From a virus: a stretch of DNA of 59,716 nt. Position numbers and translations under genes: made by a program. A model generated the notes under the pieces. The model ran no database searches. It was not told the origin of the DNA and saw only the letters and a list, made by a program, of their open reading frames with translations. How positions within the stretch are numbered: position 1 is the stretch's first letter; the number at the start of each line of letters is the position of its first letter. Location: IMG/VR virus record IMGVR_UViG_3300022752_000076, positions 1 through 59,716 of that record; one strand, 5' to 3'. Positions 46,000 through 56,700 of this stretch are shown here, piece after piece.

Positions 46000-46898
46000 T
46001 AGGTTGTACTTTTAATATGTTTGGTTATGTTGGTAGTAATCTCATCTAACTGCTGTTTAGTAAAGTTTAATAGATTACCGTTTTCTAATTCTGCAAGATG
46101 CCACTCAAATTCAGCAAATCTAAATGGCATATATTTTTTATCTTTTATGTCATTGATAATGTTATAATGATCTGGATAACTGGCATTTATAACATTAGTT
46201 CCGCCAAATATTACGCTGCCGGGCTTATTAAAGCATCTGGCAATATGTTGTGCGCTGCTATCTATACCCAATAAATAGTCACAATTAGCTAGTATAGCTG
46301 CCAGAGCACGAACATCACTAGGCGCTACTGGTATAAAGTCGTCTTGAGATAAAAACCCAATTTGTTGATCAGTAACTAAAAATAGTGCATAGTCTCGTTT
46401 AAGCCTACTAACTAAGTATTTTATAGTTTCTGTATTTAATGACCTAACACTAGTATCTACTACTGTTTCGCCCTCTATTTTAGCAGTACTGCCCAGCGGC
46501 TGAAATGCTATTACTTTGCGACCATTAGCATATTTTCTTAGCTGTGCTGCATTGGCTAGTTCTGTGCTGCTTAAATATAGCTTGGGTATTCCCACAGGTT
46601 CTTTATCTAGATTAATTTCTTGATTAAACGCAGCTATAAGATGCGCACGCTCATTAATATAATCTATGTTATAGTAAGGCTCAGGTTTAATAATCTGTGT
46701 ATTGCGTATGCGCTGAAATAACCCTTTAGTAGTATTATCAAAAACTTTATCGGTTAATAGTTTATTACCCCACAATAGCTGCGTCCAGCCATAGGTTACT
46801 ATAGTAGTTTCCGGATGTTTTTGTACAAATCGTTCAAGAGCTGGTATAGCGCAAACTACTCTGCCCATGCCACCGTCTATTAGTAGTGTTTTATTCAT
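45999..46898 (-). CDS. glycosyltransferase, GT9/heptosyltransferase-like (299 aa)
   Basis: LLIDGGMGRVVCAIPALERF (nucleotide-binding loop), VTYGWTQLLWGNK, FQPLGSTAKIEGETVVD, and the late DYLLGIDSSAQHIARCFNKPGSVIFGGTN, which is the GT9 donor-site signature. In bacteria GT9 enzymes transfer heptose in LPS cores. In this phage cluster it probably works with the GT2/methyltransferase fusion. Confidence 0.78.
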   Translation of the reverse strand: MNKTLLIDGGMGRVVCAIPALERFVQKHPETTIVTYGWTQLLWGNKLLTDKVFDNTTKGLFQRIRNTQIIKPEPYYNIDYINERAHLIAAFNQEINLDKEPVGIPKLYLSSTELANAAQLRKYANGRKVIAFQPLGSTAKIEGETVVDTSVRSLNTETIKYLVSRLKRDYALFLVTDQQIGFLSQDDFIPVAPSDVRALAAILANCDYLLGIDSSAQHIARCFNKPGSVIFGGTNVINASYPDHYNIINDIKDKKYMPFRFAEFEWHLAELENGNLLNFTKQQLDEITTNITKHIKSTT

Positions 46899-47508
46899 GT
46901 CCCACGTTTCTTACAACAAGTTCAGTTAAATTTTTTGTATTGCCTAGTACGCCTACTGGAAAAGTATTGCAACTAATACTAATTCTAGTAGTTTCTGTCT
47001 CTACTCTATCTACAAAATGTGTTAGGCTAGAAGGAAAAATATATAAGGTATTTTCAGCTGCTTCTAACCACCAACTAGGAGAATTAAATTCGTTATAGTT
47101 TTTACTTTCAACTAATATTTGAGTATACTCATCTTTAACAAAATATATTCTATCCTTGCTGCTATCAGTTTGTACAAAAAATACACAGCTAATATAGCTA
47201 TTTGGATGTTTGTGCTGATGGTGACCCTGACCAGGCTGTGTGTAATTTGCCCAGCTTTGAGTAATAGCTATGTTAACATTACTAGCTGGGCAAATTATTT
47301 TATCAACATATTCATCTATACTGTCTACAAAAAATTGCTGTAATCTACTCAACTGTTTAGAGTTGAGTAGATAGTTATTCTCGCTAGTAATATTATACAT
47401 ATTCTGGCAAGAAGGTTGAGTTGTGATAAAGGTGATTTCTTCCTCAGTTAGCCCGTCTGCTAATTCAAATTGAGCTATTGCCTGAGGAAAAAGTGGGATC
47501 ATTTTCAT
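46891..47508 (-). CDS. 2OG-Fe(II) oxygenase-like protein (205 aa)
   Basis: The double-stranded beta-helix type motif appears as HHQHKHPNSYISCVFFVQ (HxH-type metal ligands), with a distal His (LTHFVDRVE) and an Arg that can bind 2-oxoglutarate (TTRISISCNT). The N-terminus starts MKMIPLFPQAIAQFEL as in phage 2OG-FeII_Oxy_5 proteins. Possibly hydroxylates a protein or sugar. Confidence 0.72.
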   Translation of the reverse strand: MKMIPLFPQAIAQFELADGLTEEEITFITTQPSCQNMYNITSENNYLLNSKQLSRLQQFFVDSIDEYVDKIICPASNVNIAITQSWANYTQPGQGHHQHKHPNSYISCVFFVQTDSSKDRIYFVKDEYTQILVESKNYNEFNSPSWWLEAAENTLYIFPSSLTHFVDRVETETTRISISCNTFPVGVLGNTKNLTELVVRNVGHE

Positions 47509-47528
47509 AAAAAATTATTAAACCTTAA

Positions 47529-47930
47529 TTATTCGACTACTTCTGTTATTGGTTGTTCAACGTGAGAAAACTCCCAGTTTAAAGTTTGCTCATTCCACAT
47601 CCAGACTTCGCCGTTAGGCGAATCTGGATACGGTTTAGGTGCTTTCCAAGCTAGATTAGGTAAGTCTAAAACCCAACTCGGATACAGTTTAGCTCCTATA
47701 AACACATCGGCTTCTGGTAGGTATACATCACCAGTTGCTGCATACTTATTCCTAAAACTGTTATTATAGCTAGTTTGTACCCACTTTCTATTTGTATTGT
47801 AAACAGTGTTTAAAAAATCGATACCTAGTTGTTCTTGTTCTATACCGTTGCTATCTAATAATACGGCATTATCAACAACTTCTACTCTAATAACTACATT
47901 ATTGTCATCTAATTTTGCAAAGTGTGCCAC
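47529..47930 (-). CDS. tail-associated conserved protein, paralog of 53311 (133 aa)
   Basis: GTG start (47928-47930) with AGGAG upstream. MAHFAKLDDNNVVIRVEVVD, YNNSFRNKYAATGDVYLPE, KLYPSWVLDLPNLAWKAPKP and WNEQTLNWEF align with the product at 53311. Such proteins are found next to tail fibre genes in marine phages; function unknown, perhaps a fibre-tip or assembly factor. Confidence 0.75.
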   Translation of the reverse strand: MAHFAKLDDNNVVIRVEVVDNAVLLDSNGIEQEQLGIDFLNTVYNTNRKWVQTSYNNSFRNKYAATGDVYLPEADVFIGAKLYPSWVLDLPNLAWKAPKPYPDSPNGEVWMWNEQTLNWEFSHVEQPITEVVE

Positions 47931-47946
47931 TAAACATAACTCCTAT

Positions 47947-50900
47947 TTAAAATACTAAATTTCCAGTTGCAATAAATTTGTGGTAAACATAACCATTTTG
48001 ACAGTATATTGTACCACCTGTTGCAGCAGAAACATTTGCACAATATCGGACTATAACTATTCCACTACCACCATTTTTACTAACTGCCGGTATTGCTGTG
48101 CCACCTGTAAGTCTGCCACCAGTATGGCTACTAGCACTACCGCCACCTCCAGTATTTGCCATACCATCAAAACCAGTGGTTACATTATTTACGAAATTAT
48201 AGCAGCCACCGCCACCATAATTTGGATACCCAAAGCTTTTAGAAATTCCGCCACTTTTAGCACCAGCACCGCCAGCTCCAAAGTATCCTCTATCACCACT
48301 ATTAGTATCTATAGCCCATTGCAAGAATAAACAGCCAATACCGCCTGGGTGAGTTGCATCTCCATTTGTAGCATTAAATTGTTGAGCAATATAATTGTTG
48401 CCTGGCCCATTAGCTCCGCCACCAGCCCCGGTATATGTGCTATAATTTGAAAAAGTACTACTACCTTCGTTAAGAGCACTAAGAAAAGTTGTTCCGCCGT
48501 TTCCTGCAGCGGTGCAAACAACCTTTCTAGCGGCAGCAGTACCACCTATACCAGCTTGTCCACCACCACCACCACCAAGTGTAGTTGCAGCATGTGCTAC
48601 AGCAGTACTTACTGTAGCGGAGGTATAAGTACAACCAGCACCTATGCCACCACCTACAGCGGTTATACCAAACACTGAACTAGGCTGTCCATTGCCAGGA
48701 TTTGCTCCTGTAGCGCTAGGCACACTAGCGCCACCACCACCAACAGTTACTGGACACGTTGTGCCAACTGTAACTGCTATAACACCGGAACATACTTGAC
48801 CACCTCCGCCGCCGCCGCTAGAGACTGCGGCATCATTACCGCCGGCTCCGCCACCACCAACAATTAAATATTCTACTTGATTATTTCCTGCTATGGTAAT
48901 AGACGAAAGCGAAGTTAACAGTGTATTAGATAGGTCTAATAAGTTAAATATAAATGTTTTGGTTGTTGTAGTAAATTTACGAAGTGTAGTAAATGTTAGT
49001 GAAGCAAAATTATCTGTAATTGTTACCGTACCACTGTTCACAGCCTCGGCAAAATCACTAGTACTACTGGTGCCCGTTTGAGTCCAGTTTAGTTGAGTGC
49101 CATTAGCTAATCCTTTGGTTATTATGTGAACAATTATTTTTTCGCCTTCAACATAGCTAGATTTATCTGTAGATAGATTATAGTTATCTGGAAACTCACT
49201 AGCAGCTATATTAAATGTTCCAGTACCTGTAAATCTATAGTATCTATGTGTTAAATCAGTACAATATGTTGGAGAACCAGTAACCGTAGCTGCTGGATAT
49301 TTTGCACTATATTTTATAAAAACAGCACCGCCGGTACCTTGACCGCTTAAACCTAACTGTGCTGCAGGAGAATTACTTATTTGAGTATTGCGCTTCCAGA
49401 CTCCTAGCCCACCACCACCGCTGCCCCAAGAGCAAGGATGTGCATTTTGTGGTCTAAGCATTGCAGGCGAATAAGTAGTATTAAATGATACACTGCCTGA
49501 TCCACCTAAACCGCAGCGATTATAGCTAAGATTAGTATTTCCGCCATAACTATAAAATGTTGTTTGGTCTTGGCTAGCTGTAGGAATATAAATAGCACCA
49601 CCGCCACCTGCTGCATAAGCATTTATATTTGTAAACGGCCAAATTGTAGCATTTACACAGCCATTACCACCAGTGCTAGTTAGTGTTGTTAATGCTCCTG
49701 CTGTGCTTGCACCGCCACCGCCGCCGGCTGCATATTGTATGCCCGTTCCACCACTATTACCACATAAACCAGTAATAAGCATACAATTACCAATACCAGC
49801 AGTAGTAAATGCAGTGCCGTAAGCAACACTAGTATCTGATGAACTAGCCATAAGCATTCCGGCTCCACCACCACCACTGCCGCCGTGACATCCACCGCTA
49901 TTAGTGGTATTTTCTAGGCTAGTTACATTAACTGATCTACTGCCGCCACCGCCACCACCATTGGCCATTATTTGACCAAAACATGTGCTTTGTCCGTTGT
50001 TGCCTACACGCCTAGCGGTTACATCAGCTGTTGCAGTCGTTCCAGCTGCAGCACCACCTGCACCAATAGAAATAGATATAGGAATATTTGGCAATAAATT
50101 AGTACTACTGCTTAAATACCCTCCAGCACCTCCACCACCGCCTAGATAAGAAGCATAAGCTCCTGTTGAGCTCATATTAGTATAATTAGGCTGTTCTACT
50201 ACGCTTGCTCCGCTGCCACCACCACCAACTACGACATATTCAATTGGTATAGTAGTAACGGCTTGGCCAAAGCATATTTGTCCAGTACCAGTAAAACATA
50301 GCACAGTATCACCGCCAACTGTTGAAACTGTAGGATTACCTGTACAAGTAACCGGCAATGCACCAGTTTTATATCTAAGTATAACTATGCCGCTGCCGCC
50401 ATGTCCGCCACGATGTAGGGCATCAAGTATCCACCGACCAGTTTTAGTAGAATATGATAGACAATTAGAACCGCTGCCACCACCGCCACCTCCACGATTA
50501 GCAGTACCATCAGTGGCTCCTGTAACGTTTCTACTACCACCATTGCCTCCACCACCTAAACCGCCTGGCCACAGTGTGCAATATCCGGGCCAGTTAGTAC
50601 ATAAAGTGGCTGTGCCTGAATAGGTAACACTGCCACCGCCACCACCGCCATAGTAGGTATTAGTTCCTGTTATACAAGAAGGTGTACCGTCCCCGCCTTT
50701 AGCACTAGCAATAGCGTGATAAACAAAGGTAGCAGCCGTAGCACATGCGGTGTTGTTTGTAGCGGCTTGTACAGTAATTGAAGTACTGCTATTAATGCAA
50801 GTTATTTTAGCAAAGTCACCAACACTGCCACCACCTGAGCCAGTTTTATATACACCTTGGCCTATAGCCATGCCCGCAGTACTAGATATAGTATTAATTA

Positions 50901-51699
50901 GAGTAGTTAAACCGGTTGTTACAACCTTGCCAGTAAACGTAGTTGTACCACTAGTATTACCATATAAAAATGGTCCGGTTGCTTCAGAAGTATTATTATA
51001 ACTACTACCACCAGCTGTACCAAGCGGTCCGCCGCCACCGCCTCCACCACCATATTGAAAATTTCCCATAGCGCCTAGAAAGGTGGGCCCGCTGCCACGT
51101 CCGCCACTAGCACCTTGTAGTGGGCTTGCCGCAGGAGTATTACCAGCACCACCATCAAGTATACCGCTAACCTCAACGGCACCCGTAGTGTTGGATATTT
51201 TTCTACTTGCACCACCTCCACCACTAGCGCCGGCTATGGCTAGGCGCTGCATAGAAGGAATAACACATACTCCCGAAACATCTGGATAACTAACGCCACC
51301 ACCGCCGCCAGCTACAACAAAACAATTATTGTCAGCATTTAAACTGCATAAAAAACTACAACCACCATTAGTACCTAAATTGCTAATTAATTTGGCAAAG
51401 CTATTAACAGTTAGAGCAGTAAGACTAGTTGAAAAAGTCTGGGATTCAAATATATATTCTCGGCAAGTAGTAGTATTATTAACTATGCTACCAGTACCAG
51501 CACCAGTACCACCGGCTCCAACACCTATTATAAATGCACAGCCAGCTTGTAGCGGTATTTGACCTTGCTTAACTCCACCGCCACCTCCACCACCGCCAGT
51601 TTCAGCACCTCCACCTCCACCTCCACCAACTATTAAGTAGTCTAGTGTTAGTGCCCCTTGTGGTGCTACCATTAAAGGACCTGCTAATACGCCTGCCAT
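47947..51699 (-). CDS. giant glycine-rich tail/adhesin protein (1250 aa)
   Basis: ATG at 51697-51699 has AGGAG seven bases upstream and overlaps the stop of the previous gene (TAATG). The sequence is built of Gly-rich blocks (VGGGGGGGAETGGGGGGG, SGGRGSGPTFLGAMG, GGGGGGSVTYSG) between beta-type strands ending in VxLRYKTG or IVRYCAN, repeated several times. Poly-glycine runs recall adhesins of phages such as Salmonella phage S16, where they pack as polyglycine II helices. Probably a receptor-binding or fibre protein. Confidence 0.78.
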   Translation of the reverse strand: MAGVLAGPLMVAPQGALTLDYLIVGGGGGGGAETGGGGGGGGVKQGQIPLQAGCAFIIGVGAGGTGAGTGSIVNNTTTCREYIFESQTFSTSLTALTVNSFAKLISNLGTNGGCSFLCSLNADNNCFVVAGGGGGVSYPDVSGVCVIPSMQRLAIAGASGGGGASRKISNTTGAVEVSGILDGGAGNTPAASPLQGASGGRGSGPTFLGAMGNFQYGGGGGGGGPLGTAGGSSYNNTSEATGPFLYGNTSGTTTFTGKVVTTGLTTLINTISSTAGMAIGQGVYKTGSGGGSVGDFAKITCINSSTSITVQAATNNTACATAATFVYHAIASAKGGDGTPSCITGTNTYYGGGGGGSVTYSGTATLCTNWPGYCTLWPGGLGGGGNGGSRNVTGATDGTANRGGGGGGSGSNCLSYSTKTGRWILDALHRGGHGGSGIVILRYKTGALPVTCTGNPTVSTVGGDTVLCFTGTGQICFGQAVTTIPIEYVVVGGGGSGASVVEQPNYTNMSSTGAYASYLGGGGGAGGYLSSSTNLLPNIPISISIGAGGAAAGTTATADVTARRVGNNGQSTCFGQIMANGGGGGGSRSVNVTSLENTTNSGGCHGGSGGGGAGMLMASSSDTSVAYGTAFTTAGIGNCMLITGLCGNSGGTGIQYAAGGGGGASTAGALTTLTSTGGNGCVNATIWPFTNINAYAAGGGGAIYIPTASQDQTTFYSYGGNTNLSYNRCGLGGSGSVSFNTTYSPAMLRPQNAHPCSWGSGGGGLGVWKRNTQISNSPAAQLGLSGQGTGGAVFIKYSAKYPAATVTGSPTYCTDLTHRYYRFTGTGTFNIAASEFPDNYNLSTDKSSYVEGEKIIVHIITKGLANGTQLNWTQTGTSSTSDFAEAVNSGTVTITDNFASLTFTTLRKFTTTTKTFIFNLLDLSNTLLTSLSSITIAGNNQVEYLIVGGGGAGGNDAAVSSGGGGGGQVCSGVIAVTVGTTCPVTVGGGGASVPSATGANPGNGQPSSVFGITAVGGGIGAGCTYTSATVSTAVAHAATTLGGGGGGQAGIGGTAAARKVVCTAAGNGGTTFLSALNEGSSTFSNYSTYTGAGGGANGPGNNYIAQQFNATNGDATHPGGIGCLFLQWAIDTNSGDRGYFGAGGAGAKSGGISKSFGYPNYGGGGCYNFVNNVTTGFDGMANTGGGGSASSHTGGRLTGGTAIPAVSKNGGSGIVIVRYCANVSAATGGTIYCQNGYVYHKFIATGNLVF

Positions 51700-53099
51700 T
51701 AACTTACTCCTATACCGGTAACGTACCAAGTAGTATTATTTACTCGTAGTAAAACTGCTTGGCCATAAGACACTATGGTTTTATTACCTAGACTACCTGC
51801 TGCTAGCCTTAAGTTTACTCCTGCAGCGGATTCTAAGATTAGTGTAGCAGTACTATCGTTGATAATTATTATAGTAGTACCCAATGGAAATACTGTAGCT
51901 GTTGAATCTACTGGTACGGTTATTGTTGCAGCACTGGTAAAATATAAGTGTTTACCACTGTCTGCCCCGACTAGTGTATATGTAGTTCCAGCCCCCATAG
52001 ACTTTTGAACTATTTCTCTAAATCCTAGTCTGTGCGCTGTACCTGTGTCGGCTACATCGTCATATAATTTTGAGTCAACACTAATGTACTTGCTGTAAAA
52101 TGAGTTTTTTGCTGGGTCAAAACTAATATCCGCATCATCTACTAGTTGACCATTAGCACCAGCTAGTACAACTCTGCCTATTGTAGCTAATGAACCTACA
52201 TTTACTTTTCCAGCACCTAGTGTATCTGTAGCGCTATCATAAGTTAGTGTACTATCATCAACTAGCTTTCCGCCAGTGGTTGCTACAACTACTCTGCCTG
52301 CGGTTAAGTTACCGGCAGCTATGTTAGCACTTAATAACGTGCTTGTACCAGTGTTAAAAGTAACGTCGCTGCTTGAAGCTAATTTTCCGCCAGCACCAAC
52401 AAATATTACTCCATTAGTAGTATTTGCAGCAGTTATAGCTACATTAGCAGCAGTTAATGTGTTATTAGCAAATGTAAGCCCTGAATCGTGACTAAAATTA
52501 TTGCTGTCATTTATTTGTACACTGCCTGTACTGCCAGATGCTGTAGCGTTTGAACCTTGTGGACCTGGTGCACCTTGATCGCCTTGGCTGCCTTGACTAC
52601 CCGTAGGGCCTTGAGCACCAGTAGCACCTTGAGCACCAGTAGCACCTTGAGCACCAGTAGTACCTTGAGCTCCAGTAGCACCTTGAGCTCCAGTATCACC
52701 TTGACTACCTTGTGGTCCCGTAACGCCTGCAAAACCTTGAGGACCTATAGGGCCTGCTGCACCTTGTGGTCCTGCTGCAGCTAATAAATCCCAAAACACA
52801 GTCCAGTTGTTTCCAAAATTTGGCTTATTTGTACTTGTTGCGCTGGTATGTTGTAGCTTACACATATAGCTACTACCATCTAATTGTACCATATCACCTT
52901 GGTTATAGCTAGTAAAATCAGTCCAAGTTCCGCGAGCAGATACAGTAGCATATGGTAAACTAGCCCAAGTAGTAATACCATTACCTACTTTAAATTTTGT
53001 AGTATCTAATTCAACGCCTAATTCACCTTCGGCTAAAACTGGATTACTACTAAGCCATTGTGAGGCTGTTCCTCTTCTAAGTTGTATTCGTTGTGGCAT
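51699..53099 (-). CDS. tail fibre with Mtd-type N-terminus and collagen-like stalk (466 aa)
   Basis: Begins MPQRIQLRRGTASQWLSSNP ... AEGELGVELDTTKFKVGNG, the N-terminal type seen in major tropism determinant and other phage fibre proteins. Residues about 113-182 are Gly-X-Y triplets (GPQGAAGPIGPQGFAGVTG, then GAQGAT repeats). The rest is a beta-rich head with repeats (GRVVVATTGGKLVDDSTLTYDS, GRVVLAGANGQLVDDADI). The Gly-X-Y part is a trimeric stalk. Confidence 0.85.
   Translation of the reverse strand: MPQRIQLRRGTASQWLSSNPVLAEGELGVELDTTKFKVGNGITTWASLPYATVSARGTWTDFTSYNQGDMVQLDGSSYMCKLQHTSATSTNKPNFGNNWTVFWDLLAAAGPQGAAGPIGPQGFAGVTGPQGSQGDTGAQGATGAQGTTGAQGATGAQGATGAQGPTGSQGSQGDQGAPGPQGSNATASGSTGSVQINDSNNFSHDSGLTFANNTLTAANVAITAANTTNGVIFVGAGGKLASSSDVTFNTGTSTLLSANIAAGNLTAGRVVVATTGGKLVDDSTLTYDSATDTLGAGKVNVGSLATIGRVVLAGANGQLVDDADISFDPAKNSFYSKYISVDSKLYDDVADTGTAHRLGFREIVQKSMGAGTTYTLVGADSGKHLYFTSAATITVPVDSTATVFPLGTTIIIINDSTATLILESAAGVNLRLAAGSLGNKTIVSYGQAVLLRVNNTTWYVTGIGVS
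52603..52700 (-). repeat. 18-bp tandem repeats coding Gly-Ala-Gln-Gly-Ala-Thr
   Basis: Units of the type GCACCAGTAGCACCTTGA on the plus strand repeat with slight changes, period 18. The same period and near-identical unit recur at 59605-59716. Confidence 0.75.
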
Positions 53100-53284
53100 T
53101 ATACGCCTCCTCCATCTAGGGCTGATAATCCAGAGTAACTAGAACCTGGGCCTCCGCCATCAACAACAACAGTAATAATAGAACCAGGAGCTCCTGGAAC
53201 ACCTTGGGGACCTTGTACGCCTTGAAAACCTTGGGGGCCTTGTGGCATAGTTGCTTGTAATAATGCGCTTGCTAGTTGTGGCAT
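53099..53284 (-). CDS. short collagen-like protein (61 aa)
   Basis: A short Gly-X-Y segment (MPQGPQGFQGVQGPQGVPG) followed by a conserved-looking end (VVVDGGGPGSSYSGLSAL). The stop overlaps the next ATG (TAATG). Likely a small tail-linked accessory protein. Confidence 0.68.
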   Translation of the reverse strand: MPQLASALLQATMPQGPQGFQGVQGPQGVPGAPGSIITVVVDGGGPGSSYSGLSALDGGGV

Positions 53285-53310
53285 AGTAGTTACCCTGCTG
53301 TTATATTAAA

Positions 53311-53724
53311 TTAAGGTGCCGGTTCTGGCTCTGGTGTTGGCTCTGGTGGTGGAACTATTTCAGTCCAATTTAGCACTGTTTCGTTCCACTCGTAGTATTT
53401 ATCAGGTTCTACTGGCGGTGCTGGTACTGGAGCTTTCCATGTGCAACTTGCGTCATCTAATACCCAGCTTGGATATGGTTTTGGCGGTATAAAACAATCT
53501 CTAGCAGGATCATAGCTATATCCTATAGCAGCGTAGTTTTTTCTGTAGGGTGTTCCGCCAGCAATGTGTACTCCAGCATAGGTATTATAACTAGTGCGTT
53601 TACAAGTTTGGCCTCTAAAACTACCATACCACTGTTCCCAGTCAATACCATCTTCGCCTTCATCTTTGCCAACAATTACTTCTGTGACAATATTGTTATT
53701 ATCTAAAAATGCATAATGTGCCAT
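53311..53724 (-). CDS. tail-associated conserved protein, paralog of 47529 (137 aa)
   Basis: AAAAGG upstream of the ATG. MAHYAFLDNNNIVTEVIVG, CKRTSYNTYAGVHIAGG, YRKNYAAIGYSYDPARDCF and PYPSWVLDDASCTWKAPVP align with the 133-aa protein at 47529. A Pro/Glu tail ends the protein. Duplicated within the tail gene cluster. Confidence 0.75.
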   Translation of the reverse strand: MAHYAFLDNNNIVTEVIVGKDEGEDGIDWEQWYGSFRGQTCKRTSYNTYAGVHIAGGTPYRKNYAAIGYSYDPARDCFIPPKPYPSWVLDDASCTWKAPVPAPPVEPDKYYEWNETVLNWTEIVPPPEPTPEPEPAP

Positions 53725-53739
53725 GTAAAAACCTTTTAC

Positions 53740-56700
53740 TTATGCGAATACTAATTTAAAAGTTCCTGTACCTGCTGTAATAGTACTAATTCTTGTACCT
53801 CCTGATACTGTACTTGAAATAGTTAAACCACTGCTAGTAATATTATAGGCGTTTGAATAACTAAGTATTAATACTCCGCTAGCACCGCTACCACCAGTTG
53901 CACCACTACCTGCAGGACTAGTTCCACCACCACCGCCGCCGCTACCAGTATTTATTGTACCTGCTGCTCCAGAAACACTATCACTATTACTACCTGCTCC
54001 ACCTATACCACTACTTCCTCCAGCACCAGCAGTACCAGCATTACTTCCACCGCCACCACCAGCAGCATATACTACACTACTACCGGTTATTGTGCTAGTT
54101 ATACCTGCTCCACCTGTGCCAGCAGTAGTACCACTAGCCGCTGTTCCAGCACTAAAAGTTCCGCCACCACCACCGCCACTACCAGTACCACCATTGCCAC
54201 CAGGCGTGCCAATAAAAATATTAGTACTAGTTACCAGTGCTCCTGTACCTACGGCATTAGGTGCTGTTGCACCTGCACCACCGCCACCACTACTACCCTG
54301 CTTAGCAATAACAACAGTAGTATTATTACTACCGCCACCGCCACCGCCTATTACTGGATATTGTAGTGCGCTAAAAGTAGTGTCATTGCCACTAGATCCT
54401 GAAAATGTTCTAGTGCTACTGCCGCTACCCCCTGCACCTATAGTAACACTGTAAGGATATTCAAGGCGTAAATTTAGTGTTCCAAATGTATAAGCACCGG
54501 CACCACCTCCACCACCTCGCTCACGACCGCCACCACCGCCACCACCTACAGCAACATAATTAGTAGCAACTGTAGCAAGTGTATTAAATTTAAGTGTACC
54601 AGTTCCACCAGTAAATTTATATATTTTATAACCACTATAAGTACTAGCATCTATGGTATATGTTAAACCAGAATCTATTTCACTAAAATAGCTGCTTTGT
54701 GGTACTTTAAACATAATTAAGCCGCTGCCGCCAGCTCCGCTACCTTTGGGTCCTATAGCCGTGGCCCCACTTCTGCCACCTGCTCCGCCACCGCTGCCAG
54801 TATTAGTAGCACCATCACCAAATCCAGTATAACCATAAGCACTACCATATGGTGCGTTCATATCTCCGCCACCTTTACCACCTATATTAGTGCCATTACC
54901 ACCACCACCAAAACCGCCGTTACCACTATCAGGATTTCCTGTAAAATAACTGCCTGAACCGCCACCGCCGCCACCAGCAAGCTCAACACCAAATAGTGTA
55001 ATACTGTTTCCACCACGTCCATTTGGCAGCTTAGTATCACCATTTTGATATATTCTATATGCACCTGTTCCGCTCATTGCTGGTGCACCTGCTCCGCCGG
55101 CTCCGCCGCCGCCACCACTATCTCCATAAGTTTGATGGTCTCCGCCTCTATGACCTTGATAGGCTGCTGCAGCTCCACTACCAATCTGATAACCGTTTCC
55201 ACCAGTACTACCGCCCCAGCTACCAGGACCATATTGTCCAGTACTATAACTATAACCATCTGGTGCAGTTTTGTTTGCAAATCCAGCGCTCATACCGTAT
55301 CCGCCACCAAATGCACGTATTGGTTGTTGTGTACCAACGGTTATGCTTGAGGTAACTCCATTGTTTCCATCTTGAGTATCACTAGCGTATACAGTAGAGG
55401 CTCCGCCTGCACCAACTGTAACTGTTAGTTGCTGGTTGGCTTCTAGGTCTAAATAACCTGTAACTACTCCACCGGCTCCTCCACCACCAACTCCACGAAA
55501 ACTATTGGTGTGCGCTCCACTAGCGCCGCCACCTACTGCTACATATTCTACTACGCTACTTACTGCTATTTGTGGTAGTTTTGTAGTTGCTGGCGTAAAG
55601 TTCTGTAGGTATCTGGCAATTTTACTGGCTCTAAACTCGTGTAAATATCCCCTATAAAATTCTGTGGTTAGTGCGGGACTAACACCTATAACACAAGCAC
55701 CATCAGTAAATGTTTGTGTGGTCAAATTCCATGTATTAGTACTTGCAGTGCCATTTATGTATATAGTTACTACATTTTCAAATCTAACTACCGCTACGTG
55801 GTTCCAAGCGTTTAACGTTAAACTGTTATTACTAGTTACTTGAAACGCGCTAGCACTATAAATAAATATCTGACCACTAACATTTAATCCTATATGAAAT
55901 CCGGTAGCGTTTGCTGCCGAATTACTTTGACAGTATACACTAATGTAATTAGCAAAAGTTTCTGGATATAACCACATTTCAACTGTAAAATCACCTAAAC
56001 CATAGCTGTGTAAGTTAGGATTATGAGATCTGGCACGAATATATGTACTAGTACCGTTGAAATATAGTGCTGTTTGACCTACGCGTTTTTGTTTGGTCGT
56101 TATTAGCGGATTACCTACTAATTCCAAAGTATTTTGTTCGGTTACATCATATGCACCTAATTGTAAACCATTAAGTAAAAGTACTGTTCTAGCAATTTTA
56201 GATGTTGAATAAAATGGAAGTAAGTTAGTAGTTGGCCTAGCAGGAGGTGAGTCGCTATAAGCTTGATTAGCTCCTTCAATAATCTGTAGGTTAGCTATAT
56301 ATCCATTCATAGGATTAGTAGAGCCGCCACGAGCACCCAAATATACAGCTTTAGTAGTAGTGCCAAATGCAGCTGCTGTACCATATGAACCAGTAGTATT
56401 AAATCCTGTGCCGTTAATATATCCGAAAATACTATTAGCACCAGCGGCAAGAGTTTGTCTAAAAATAGTTACATGATACCATTTTTTAGCTTGAATACCA
56501 GTATGACTTAATCTTAGTGTACTTCCATCTAAAAATACTTGTAGTGTTCCTGCAGTAGTTACTTCTATTACCCAATCAGTAGTAGCTGCTGCGGTATAAT
56601 TTCCTATCAAATGTTGTTGTGTGGCTAGTGTATTTAAATAAAACCAAAAACTAATACTAAAATCAGCTGGTGCAAATAAATTGCGAGTAGCTTGAGTTCT

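Noticed and set aside
51699-53099. A diversity-generating retroelement acting on the Mtd-type fibre.
   Set aside because: Only the N-terminal Mtd-like fold is present. No reverse transcriptase or template repeat is seen in the window.
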